From positions 186,001 through 250,000 of the forward strand of contig NZ_CP173029.1 in NCBI RefSeq assembly GCF_044772865.1: DNA of 64,000 bases, read 5' to 3'. The notes under the pieces were generated by a model. It did not search any database, had not been told where the DNA came from, and was given only the letters and a program-made list of their open reading frames with translations. Source of the stretch: Algirhabdus cladophorae. Its GTDB lineage: Bacteria > Pseudomonadota > Alphaproteobacteria > Rhodobacterales > Rhodobacteraceae. Of the stretch, positions 24,664 to 32,125 are shown piece after piece. The translations under genes and the position numbers were made by a program. Within the stretch, counting starts at the first letter, position 1. Each line of letters begins with the position of its first letter.

Positions 24664-25269
24664 ATGATTGTGCGGGGGTGGCTGCTGGCCTGTGCGCTGC
24701 CCCTCATGGTTGCTGCGTGCACAGTGGTGCCTTCGACCTACGCCAGTGATGAATTGGTGGCGCAAAAGCGGTATGTGCACGCAGGTCCTACCAGTTTAAC
24801 GCTGCTGACAGTCTTGAAGAACTCGTCAGATGGCGGGGCGCATCTGGCCCTGATGGTCAATGGGTCCGAGCGGGTCATTTTTGATCCTGCGGGCAGTTTC
24901 CAACATCCGGTGATCCCCGAACGTGGCGATGTGATCATCGGCTCAAACCCGGCTGTTTATGATGTGTTCGTCGACTATCACGCGCGGGTCACCTACCGAG
25001 TGGTGGAACAGGTGATCGAAGTCTCCCCTGCAGTGGCGGAACTGGCCCTGCAAAAGGTCTACGCCAATGGGGCGGTGCCGCAGGCCATGTGTTCGCAATC
25101 TATCACGACGATTTTGTCCGAATTGCCTGGGTTTGAAAGCATCCGCCAGACATGGTTTCCCAAAAACGCTATGGACCAATTTGGGGCGTTGCCCGGTGTT
25201 GCGACGCGTGTGTACCGCGACGATGATCCCGACGACAAGGATCTGGTTTTGCGTCAGTGGCGCGGCTAA
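24664..25269 (+). CDS. Lipoprotein of unknown function
   Basis: A 201-residue exported lipoprotein: a signal segment ending in the lipobox LMVAAC, with lipidation at Cys19, then a mature part including TSLTLLTVLKNSSDGGAHLAL and VIIGSNPAVYDVFVDYHARV. A lone Cys near residue 142 (AMCSQSITTIL) stands out. The ATG follows the stop of oxidase subunit IV with no gap, implying translational coupling and perhaps a link to the respiratory chain; that link is inferred. The 3' end overlaps azlD by CTAA. Confidence 0.75.
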   Translation: MIVRGWLLACALPLMVAACTVVPSTYASDELVAQKRYVHAGPTSLTLLTVLKNSSDGGAHLALMVNGSERVIFDPAGSFQHPVIPERGDVIIGSNPAVYDVFVDYHARVTYRVVEQVIEVSPAVAELALQKVYANGAVPQAMCSQSITTILSELPGFESIRQTWFPKNAMDQFGALPGVATRVYRDDDPDDKDLVLRQWRG

Positions 25270-25595
25270 CCCAACAGATAAAGCAACCCGTATAGGGTGC
25301 ATCCGCCAGCAATCACCGCCCAGATCACACTGCGTGTCACCAGCCCTGCCAAAAGCGCTGCGCACGCAGCCCCCAATCGCGCTGGATCAAGTTCGCCGTT
25401 CGTGGCCTCGGGCCACAGCACCAATGGGGCAACGATACCGGGCATAACCGCGACCGAAACATAGCGCAGGTGGCGTAACACCCAATCGGGAAGTTGGCGG
25501 TTTCCAATGAGGCCAAGGAACGAAAACCGCACCAGAAATGTGCCGATCCCAAGCAGGATAATGATCAACCAGATCTGTGTGTCTGCGGGCATCAT
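25266..25595 (-). CDS. azlD: AzlD-family small subunit of amino-acid exporter
   Basis: A 109-residue membrane protein with about four helices (TQIWLIIILLGIGTFLVRF, YVSVAVMPGIVAPLVLW, AACAALLAGLVTRSVIWAVI). AzlD is the small partner of AzlC in branched-chain amino-acid efflux. The ATG pair at 25590-25595 overlaps the azlC stop, giving two equivalent starts. The NRQLPDWVLRHLRYV loop is conserved in the family. It is the second gene of the azlCD unit and ends in a four-base overlap with the opposing lipoprotein gene. Confidence 0.9.
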   Translation of the reverse strand: MMPADTQIWLIIILLGIGTFLVRFSFLGLIGNRQLPDWVLRHLRYVSVAVMPGIVAPLVLWPEATNGELDPARLGAACAALLAGLVTRSVIWAVIAGGCTLYGLLYLLG

Positions 25596-26299
25596 CTGTG
25601 TTGCCTTTCCATCCACACCTCAACCCGAGCGCCCACGATCAGGGCAAAAAAGGCAGCGATCATCAGGCCAAGGCTATAGGGCACCCAGATCAGCGCCAGA
25701 GTACCCGCCGCCGACACAAAGGCCGCAGCCACATGGGCCAAGGATTTCAAAGACGGGGCAATCAGTGCCAAAAAGGTAATCGGCACTGCAAAATCCAACG
25801 CATATTCTGGCGGGATCGCGCTGCCCAGAACGGCCCCAAGATACGTGGCCCCATACCAAAGCGGCGCCATGGGGGTCAGAACACCCCAGAAATAGGCCAG
25901 CTTTTGCCTCAGGCTCCATGTGTTTTTCTCGTAGGTGATGTAGGCCACTGTGTAGCTTTGGTCGACCAACAGATACGAGGCCAACGCCCGCTTCCACAAA
26001 GGCGCTGCCCCCAAATGGGGGACCATGGCCACGGAATACATCGCCATACGCAGGTTCACAGACAGGGCTGTGAGAACCACAATGATCGTAGGGGCGTTTT
26101 CGGTCATCAATTGCAGGGCGGTAAACTGCGCCGATCCTGCGATTACCAAAATGGAAAATCCCATAACTTGGGCCAAATTCAGGCCAGCTTCTGTTGCGGC
26201 CACGCCAAACAGCATCCCAAACGGGATCAAAACCAGAATAAACGGGGATCCATCAAGCACGCCGCGCCAGTAGATCGTTTTGGGGTTGGTCGCAGCCAT
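25592..26299 (-). CDS. azlC: AzlC-family amino-acid export permease
   Basis: A 235-residue inner-membrane protein of the AzlC family, which exports branched-chain amino acids or analogues together with AzlD. Diagnostic segments are IPFGMLFGVAATEAGL near residue 25, AGSAQFTALQLM near 57 and LSVNLRMAMYSVAMVPHL near 80, followed by LLVDQSYTVAYITYE. Start at 26297-26299 (MAATNPKTIYW), preceded by AGGGAA. It diverges from fdhD with a gap of 54 bases. Confidence 0.92.
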   Translation of the reverse strand: MAATNPKTIYWRGVLDGSPFILVLIPFGMLFGVAATEAGLNLAQVMGFSILVIAGSAQFTALQLMTENAPTIIVVLTALSVNLRMAMYSVAMVPHLGAAPLWKRALASYLLVDQSYTVAYITYEKNTWSLRQKLAYFWGVLTPMAPLWYGATYLGAVLGSAIPPEYALDFAVPITFLALIAPSLKSLAHVAAAFVSAAGTLALIWVPYSLGLMIAAFFALIVGARVEVWMERQHR

Positions 26300-26353
26300 A
26301 GTTTTCCCTAGGTTTGCTGGGCAACGCGTAGAACGCTGATCAGAGAGTTTCAA

Positions 26354-27190
26354 GTGCCCAAGCTACCGCAACATCCTGCCCCGCTGATGCCTGATCCCAA
26401 GGCCGCGGGTCTGACGCGCCAAATCACAGGTCGGGATCAAACCGGTGCGTCTGTGGCGATTGCAGTGGTCGAGGAGCGTCCGCTGACGATCTATCTCAAT
26501 TCCCAAGAAATCGTCACAGCCATGACCATTGGCGATCATCCCGAATACCTTGCGTTGGGGTTTTTGCGTAATCAGGGCATGTTGCCGGATGTGGGTGATG
26601 TTTTGGGCGTTGATTTTGATGAAGAGGTGCAGGTGGCCGTGGTGCGCACGGGCGCGCAGACGACATTTGAGGAAAAGCTGAAGAAAAAGACGCGGACCAG
26701 TGGCTGTGCCGTGGGCACGGTTTTTGGCGATATGATGGAAGGGCTGGCAGGGCTGGAATTGCCCAAGTCCGAGGTGCGCACATCGTGGCTCTATGCGCTG
26801 GCCCATCAGATCAACACGCTGCCCAGTCTCTACCTCGAAGCAGGGGCCATTCACGGAACGGTGCTGTGCCAAGGCGACACGCCCTTGGTCTATATGGAGG
26901 ACGTCGGACGTCATAACGCCGTGGACAAAGTGGCGGGCTGGATGTTGGCCCATGATTGCGATCCCAGCGACAAGATCCTTTATACAACCGGCCGATTGAC
27001 CTCTGAAATGGTGATCAAATGCGCGACCATGGGCATTCCGGCACTGGTCTCGCGCTCGGGCTTTACGGCATGGGGCGTTGATATAGCGCAGCAAGTTGGG
27101 CTGACCTTGGTGGGGCGGATGCGTGGGCAGCGATTTACTTGCCTTGCGGGCGAGGATCGTCTGATCCGTGATGCAGAGGTGCGCGGATGA
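26354..27190 (+). CDS. fdhD: Formate dehydrogenase accessory sulfurtransferase FdhD
   Basis: FdhD moves sulfur from IscS to the molybdenum cofactor of formate dehydrogenases. The protein is 278 residues from a GTG start at 26354; the ATG at 26387 is an alternative, but GAGAG lies before the GTG. Family motifs are YLALGFLRNQGM, SGCAVGTVFGDMMEG, GAIHGTVLCQGDTPLVYMED, VGRHNAVDKVAGWM and TTGRLTSEMVIKCA. The usual CxxC at the sulfur-transfer site appears here as CAVG, with only the first cysteine. It overlaps mobA by ATGA and opens the cofactor operon. Confidence 0.92.
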   Translation: MPKLPQHPAPLMPDPKAAGLTRQITGRDQTGASVAIAVVEERPLTIYLNSQEIVTAMTIGDHPEYLALGFLRNQGMLPDVGDVLGVDFDEEVQVAVVRTGAQTTFEEKLKKKTRTSGCAVGTVFGDMMEGLAGLELPKSEVRTSWLYALAHQINTLPSLYLEAGAIHGTVLCQGDTPLVYMEDVGRHNAVDKVAGWMLAHDCDPSDKILYTTGRLTSEMVIKCATMGIPALVSRSGFTAWGVDIAQQVGLTLVGRMRGQRFTCLAGEDRLIRDAEVRG

Positions 27191-27804
27191 AACAACCGAT
27201 TGGTTTGATTTTGGCCGGGGGTCAGGCGACCCGAATGGGCGGCGGTGACAAGTCGCGGAACGACTTGGGTGGACGGTCCATCCTGAGCCATGTGATTGAA
27301 CGACTAGAGCCGCAAGTGTCGCAAATTGTGCTGAATGCCAACGGCGATGCGGGCCGCTTTGACGATACGGGCTTTTCTGTGGTGCCTGACAGTATTGACG
27401 GGTTTGCCGGTCCTTTGGCGGGGGTTTTGGCGGGTCTGGATTGGGCGGCCGCCCATGGGGCCAGCCACGTGGTGTCGGTGGCGGCAGATACGCCCTTTTT
27501 TCCCTGCGATCTGGTGCCTCAATTGATCCTCGCCGCCGAGGCGCAAGATAAACCGATTGCGCTGGCCGCCAGTCCCGATCCGGTCAAAGGTATGATGCGC
27601 CATCCTACTTTTGGGTTGTGGCCCGTTAATTTGCGTGAGGATCTGCGCGCGGCGCTGTTGGGTGGGCTGCGCAAGGTGGTTTTGTGGACCGATACCCATG
27701 GTACCGCACAGGCGGCTTTTCCGGCACCGGTGTTTGATCCTTTTTTCAACGTCAACACACCCCATGATTTGGAAACGGCCCGCGGCCTGATGGAGGACTT
27801 ATGA
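27187..27804 (+). CDS. mobA: Molybdenum cofactor guanylyltransferase MobA
   Basis: Attaches GMP from GTP to molybdopterin to form the guanine dinucleotide cofactor used by DMSO-reductase-family enzymes. The 205-residue protein has the nucleotidyltransferase loop LILAGGQATRMGGGDKS at the N-terminus, PDSIDGFAGPLAGVLAGLDW near 70, and the acceptor region VAADTPFFPCDLV. It overlaps fdhD and mobB by ATGA-type junctions, which supports co-translation within the cofactor operon. Confidence 0.95.
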   Translation: MKQPIGLILAGGQATRMGGGDKSRNDLGGRSILSHVIERLEPQVSQIVLNANGDAGRFDDTGFSVVPDSIDGFAGPLAGVLAGLDWAAAHGASHVVSVAADTPFFPCDLVPQLILAAEAQDKPIALAASPDPVKGMMRHPTFGLWPVNLREDLRAALLGGLRKVVLWTDTHGTAQAAFPAPVFDPFFNVNTPHDLETARGLMEDL

Positions 27805-28292
27805 GAGTATTTGGTGTCGTTGGGTGGAAGAACGCGGGCAAAACCGGCCTGATGGAACGGTTGGTGACAGAAATCTGCGGGCGCGGCGTCACTGTGTCCA
27901 CGATCAAACACGCGCACCATAATTTCGATGTAGACCAACCGGGCAAAGACAGCTATCGCCACCGGGTTGCAGGGGCGCGCGAGGTCTTATTGGCGTCGGG
28001 CAATCGCTGGGCTTTGATGCATGAACTGGCCGGCGAGGACGAGCCGCCACTGGCGGACCTGTTGGCCAAACTTGCCCCTGTCGATCTGGTGTTGATCGAA
28101 GGCTACAAGCGTGACGATCATCCCAAAGTCGAGGCGTTTCGAACCGAAACGGGCCAGCCCTTGATCGCGCTGAATGACCCGACCATTCGGGCTATTGCCA
28201 GCAACACGGATGTGGATGTGTCCCAGCCTGTCTTTAATCTGGATGACACGGCCGCGATTGCTGATTTCATTCTTGCTGAGGTCGGTTTGTGA
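27801..28292 (+). CDS. mobB: Molybdopterin-guanine dinucleotide adaptor MobB
   Basis: A 163-residue P-loop GTPase that assists MobA. The N-terminal Walker A region is VGWKNAGKTGLMERL. A segment typical for MobB follows (TIKHAHHNFDVDQPGKDSYR, then GAREVLLAS). Another nucleotide-binding stretch is PVDLVLIEGYKRDDHPKVE. It overlaps mobA by ATGA and the next gene by GTGA. Confidence 0.94.
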   Translation: MRVFGVVGWKNAGKTGLMERLVTEICGRGVTVSTIKHAHHNFDVDQPGKDSYRHRVAGAREVLLASGNRWALMHELAGEDEPPLADLLAKLAPVDLVLIEGYKRDDHPKVEAFRTETGQPLIALNDPTIRAIASNTDVDVSQPVFNLDDTAAIADFILAEVGL

Positions 28293-29164
28293 AATATGAT
28301 CGCATCATAGCCGTGGATTGGTCAGCGCGGTCCAAACCGTCGCCGCGCAAACCTACAAAAGATGCGATATTCATCTGTATTTCTGGGCAACATCCTACCT
28401 ATCACCGAACACGTGCCGCCGCGATAGACTATGTCAGTGACGTTTTGCAGGCGGCTTTGGCAGCGGGGCAAAAGGTGCTGATTGGATTTGATTTCAGTTT
28501 TGGATATCCAGTGGGTTTTGCGAAAAAACTTACAGGATCAGATCGTGGTTTGGCTGTTTGGAGCTGGTTGGCGGATCACATAAAAGATGGGCCTGACAAC
28601 AGCAATAACCGCTTTGCCGTGATTAAAGATGTGAACGCCTTGTTTGAGGGCATTGGCCCGTTTTGGGGCTGTCCCATGGGTGTTGAGGACGAGGCACTGC
28701 CCGCAAAGGGCAGCCTGCGACACGGGCATGGCATGGCGGAAAGACGAGCTGTTGAAGATGCCGTATCTTCGGCCCAAAGCACGTGGAAATTGTTTACGAC
28801 AGGCTCGGTTGGATCGCAATCTTTGCTGGGATTGCCCTATTTATGGGCTTTGAAACAGCACTATCGGGAGGATCTGGCGGTATGGCCGCTAGAGACGGGG
28901 TTTGAACAGCCCGATGCGAAAATAACGGTGGTCGAGATCTATCCGAGCCTAATGCGTCCTGAGTGTTCGCTTTCCTTGGAACACGCGTATCCCCATGAAT
29001 TATATGATATTTTGGATGCCAAACAGGTCCGTTGGGTGTGTGATCAGTTCGACACCATGAATAAAGCCGAGACTTGGCCCGATGCTTTTGAGGTTTGCGC
29101 GAGACTGTCAAATGCGGATCAGATCGCACAAGAAGGGTGGATATTGGGGGCGACAGCGGCATGA
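28289..29164 (+). CDS. RNase H-fold-like protein (DUF429-related) in the cofactor operon
   Basis: A 291-residue soluble protein read from a GTG that overlaps the mobB stop (GTGA). The opening strand YDRIIAVDWSARSKPS, with its early aspartate, resembles the first acidic residue of RNase H-like folds such as DUF429. Later blocks are VLIGFDFSFGYPVGFAKKLT, GPFWGCPMGVEDEALPAKG, TTGSVGSQSLLGLPYLWAL and TVVEIYPSLMRP; the GFDFSFGYP and VEIYPS pieces are also typical of that fold. It lies between mobB and moeA with overlapping starts on both sides, implying a role in cofactor metabolism or co-regulation. No function can be assigned. Confidence 0.75.
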   Translation: MKYDRIIAVDWSARSKPSPRKPTKDAIFICISGQHPTYHRTRAAAIDYVSDVLQAALAAGQKVLIGFDFSFGYPVGFAKKLTGSDRGLAVWSWLADHIKDGPDNSNNRFAVIKDVNALFEGIGPFWGCPMGVEDEALPAKGSLRHGHGMAERRAVEDAVSSAQSTWKLFTTGSVGSQSLLGLPYLWALKQHYREDLAVWPLETGFEQPDAKITVVEIYPSLMRPECSLSLEHAYPHELYDILDAKQVRWVCDQFDTMNKAETWPDAFEVCARLSNADQIAQEGWILGATAA

Positions 29165-30417
29165 AGCCTCCTGCATTGACAAATGACTGTTTTGCGTTGC
29201 CTCAAGGGATCCATTGGACACCTGTGGACGCAGCTTTGGCATTGCTTGAAGAGCGGTTGCATGTTGTAGTCAAGGGCGAGGATCTACCGCTGTTGGCGGC
29301 GTCGGGGCGGGTTTTGGCGGCAGATGTGACAGCGCAGCGGTCCAATCCGCCCGCGCCAAATTCTGCGGTTGATGGCTATGGCTTTGACGCACAAAGTGTT
29401 GTGGACGGGCCGAATATCTTACCTCTCGTCGATGGTCGGGCGGCGGCGGGTGTTCCTTTTTCGGGGGCTGTGCCAGCAGGCCATGCCATTCGGATCCTTA
29501 CGGGGGCTTGTGTCCCTGATGGCGTGAACACTGTTGTCTTGGAAGAGGATTGCACTGTCGCTGACGAGGCGATTGCGTTTAACGGTCCTTTGAAACAGGG
29601 CGCGAACACACGCAAGTCGGGTGAAGATGTCGTGGCGGGCGACGTAATTTTAAAACAAGGCACCGTTTTGGCGGCACCTGAGTTGGCGATCTTGGCGGCC
29701 ACGGGTGTATCGTCGGTGCAGGTCTATCGCCCTTTACGGGTTGCGGTCATTTCAACTGGCGATGAATTGGCCGAAGTGGGCAGCGTGGCCGGAGCAGGTC
29801 AGATTTTTGATGCAAACCGGCCGATGCTGTCGGCACTTTTTGCGCGATTTGGGGCCACAATCGTCGACATGGGGCAAAGCCGCGATAGCACAGAGGCATT
29901 GCGCAAGGTGTTGGACGAGGCAGCACATTCGGCGGATATGATCCTGACCTCGGGTGGGGCATCGGCAGGGGATGAGGACCATGTCTCGCGGCTGTTGGAA
30001 CAGACGGGATCTATGGCGTTGTGGCGGGTTGCGATGAAGCCGGGGCGACCGATGGCTTTGGGGTTATGGAGCGGCATTCCGGTCTTTGGCCTTCCAGGAA
30101 ATCCGGTTGCGGCCTTTGTCTGCGCATTGATCTTTGCAAAACCGGCGTTTGATATCTTGTCAGGCCGGACTGGACGCCGCCCTCAGGCGTTTTGGATTCC
30201 GGCTGCATTTTCCAAATCCAAAAAGGCAGGCCGTCGCGAATATCTACGGGCGCGCATGGGCACCGATGGCCGCGCGGAACGGTTCCATTCCGAAGGATCT
30301 GGGCGGATCAGTGGCCTTGCTTGGGCGGATGGGTTGATCGAATTACCCGACGAGGCAATGGATATCGCAGAGGGCGATTTGGTCAAATACCTGCCCTTTG
30401 CCAGTTTCGGGCTTTAG
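29161..30417 (+). CDS. moeA: Molybdopterin molybdenumtransferase MoeA
   Basis: Inserts molybdate into adenylated molybdopterin. The 418-residue protein shows the MoeA order: SNPPAPNSAVDGYGFD near residue 63, LTGACVPDGVNTVVLEEDC near 115, the MPT-binding region VAVISTGDELAEVGSV near 195, TSGGASAGDEDHV near 265 and FGLPGNPVAAFVCAL near 310. The ATG at 29161 overlaps the preceding stop (ATGA). The first residues are more variable than the rest. It ends the cofactor operon with a four-base overlap (TTAG) with the opposing gene. Confidence 0.94.
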   Translation: MKPPALTNDCFALPQGIHWTPVDAALALLEERLHVVVKGEDLPLLAASGRVLAADVTAQRSNPPAPNSAVDGYGFDAQSVVDGPNILPLVDGRAAAGVPFSGAVPAGHAIRILTGACVPDGVNTVVLEEDCTVADEAIAFNGPLKQGANTRKSGEDVVAGDVILKQGTVLAAPELAILAATGVSSVQVYRPLRVAVISTGDELAEVGSVAGAGQIFDANRPMLSALFARFGATIVDMGQSRDSTEALRKVLDEAAHSADMILTSGGASAGDEDHVSRLLEQTGSMALWRVAMKPGRPMALGLWSGIPVFGLPGNPVAAFVCALIFAKPAFDILSGRTGRRPQAFWIPAAFSKSKKAGRREYLRARMGTDGRAERFHSEGSGRISGLAWADGLIELPDEAMDIAEGDLVKYLPFASFGL

Positions 30418-31433
30418 TTGAAAATACCAGCGACGCGGCCTAGCAACATGAACGCAACGGCGGTCCGTGTCGTCGAAAGTGCGGCAAGATTGGCGTCTGT
30501 GGCTTCGGGTTCAAAATCCAAGACCATCTTGTCGAACTTGCGCAAAAAATGGTGCGCTGCATCGCGAAACACCACGTCCTCGCGCATGCGACCGGCCGTC
30601 AACGCAAGGCTAGAGCGATCATGCACACCGCCCAGTTGGGCCACCATGCGCCCGCGCTCGCCCTTGGCAAAGCGCCGCCAAAGCTCGGGCTTGGCGCGGT
30701 CATAGCGCAGATCGTCCATGTAAATTCCGTCTTGCGACAATAGGGTCAGGATATCCTGAGCCGCCGTGATCACTTGGCTTGCCTTTCGATCCTTGAGGGC
30801 CATCCGTAGGGACGTGAACCCATCCAGATCCTCGGCGTTCTCCGGGAAGTTCAAAGCGCGGATCAGGTCATCTGTGGGCAGAGGGGGCGATAGATCCTCG
30901 GCTGGGGTACCAAGGGCCAGCGCGGGCTGATCATCCAATGGTGCGGGCCGTGAGGGCGTAAAGGCTGCGGTCTGGGCTTGCCGTGTTGAGGCAAAGGTCG
31001 CGATGACCGATTTGGTTTCTTCAGCGGCCTCGGCGAGGGCTTCTAGTTTTTGCTCGACCTCAGGTTTGTGCCCAAGGGTGGTAGATTGCTGTTGTTGGAT
31101 ATAGCTGCTGCGGATGCCATCTATGGCGGCTTGCAAGCGCGCGCTTTCCTCTCGCATCACCCGTACCGAGCGTGCTGACATCGCCGCAACCCAGATCATT
31201 GCCACTGGCAAAAAGATCGTCAGCATGACTGTGACAAACTGCATGCCATTAAAGTTATCGCGCGAATTGGGGATAAACACGAAAAACACCAAAGCACCCA
31301 GCAGCCAGATTATACTAAGCAACGTCGCAATAATCTCGGCCGCAGATATGCCCTGTGTAGCGGGACGGCTGGACAAATCAGGCCCGGGTGTGAGGGGTGT
31401 ATTTTGGCGTGGGTCGGTCACAGTGTTTGCCAA
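30414..31433 (-). CDS. Conserved two-helix membrane protein with coiled coil
   Basis: A protein of up to 339 residues. Two hydrophobic helices at about residues 30-54 and 63-85 are followed by a helical coiled-coil stretch (about 90-150, rich in E, A, Q and R), a proline-rich linker, and a conserved C-terminal domain (DGFTSLRMALKDRKASQVI, then VFRDAAHHFLRKFDKMVLDF). The 5' end is uncertain: the TTG at 31431-31433 is 3 bases after the greA stop, and a GTG four codons later is also possible. It is probably co-transcribed with greA. I recognise no function. Confidence 0.75.
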   Translation of the reverse strand: MANTVTDPRQNTPLTPGPDLSSRPATQGISAAEIIATLLSIIWLLGALVFFVFIPNSRDNFNGMQFVTVMLTIFLPVAMIWVAAMSARSVRVMREESARLQAAIDGIRSSYIQQQQSTTLGHKPEVEQKLEALAEAAEETKSVIATFASTRQAQTAAFTPSRPAPLDDQPALALGTPAEDLSPPLPTDDLIRALNFPENAEDLDGFTSLRMALKDRKASQVITAAQDILTLLSQDGIYMDDLRYDRAKPELWRRFAKGERGRMVAQLGGVHDRSSLALTAGRMREDVVFRDAAHHFLRKFDKMVLDFEPEATDANLAALSTTRTAVAFMLLGRVAGIFN

Positions 31434-31436
31434 GGT

Positions 31437-31907
31437 TCAGCTAAACGAGATCGACAGGATTTCATAAGACCTTACACCGCCGGGGGTGCGTACCTCGACA
31501 CTGTCGCCTTCGTCCTTGCCGATAAGAGCACGGGCAAGCGGGCTTTTCATATTTAACTTGCCGGTCTCGATGTCTGCTTCTGGTTCGCCGACGATCTGGT
31601 AGGTTTTTTCTTCGTCCGTGTCTTCGTCGACCAATTCCACATAGGCGCCGAATTTCACGGTGCCGGATAGCTTGGATGTATCGATCACATCAGCAAGTGA
31701 AATGATGGCTTCCAATTCTTTAATCCGGCCTTCGATAAAGCCCTGCTTTTCCCGTGCAGAGTGGTATTCAGCATTTTCCTTCAGATCGCCCAGCTCACGC
31801 GCCTCTGCAATCGCCGTGATGATGGTTGGGCGTTCGACAGATTTTAGGTGCTTTAATTCTTCGTCAATCCGGGCATGGCCCGCTTGCGTCATCGGTATCT
31901 TTTCCAT
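31437..31907 (-). CDS. greA: Transcription elongation factor GreA
   Basis: Rescues backtracked RNA polymerase by stimulating transcript cleavage. The 156-residue protein has the N-terminal coiled-coil domain with the acidic tip (ARELGDLKENAEYHSAREKQ near residues 33-52) that reaches the polymerase active site, and the C-terminal FKBP-like domain (YQIVGEPEADIETGKLNMKS, SPLARALIGKDEGDSV). Start at 31905-31907. The 218-base gap between it and ETF-QO holds only leader sequence for the two divergent genes as far as I can see. Confidence 0.96.
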   Translation of the reverse strand: MEKIPMTQAGHARIDEELKHLKSVERPTIITAIAEARELGDLKENAEYHSAREKQGFIEGRIKELEAIISLADVIDTSKLSGTVKFGAYVELVDEDTDEEKTYQIVGEPEADIETGKLNMKSPLARALIGKDEGDSVEVRTPGGVRSYEILSISFS

Positions 31908-32125
31908 TGGGCGTCAGTTCTTTGCAGGGCGCAGGGATGCGCGCAGGTTGCGATGCCCTAAATGACCGCAGATGGCCCCTGATTGCAAGGCTTTGTCCGC
32001 AAAGCCCGCAGGATGATGCCTGTTGTCGCAGATGCTGAATTTGACGCCGTGTTGCGATTGACCCAAAGTGCAGGGATGTCTAATCACAACGACAGATTAT
32101 TGCGTGCCACGGGAGCCTGTTTTGA

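Noticed and set aside
31908..32125. Possible small gene or RNA in the greA to ETF-QO gap
   Set aside because: Open frames there are short and low in coding character, and I see no tRNA-like or riboswitch-like structure; it reads as leader and promoter sequence.
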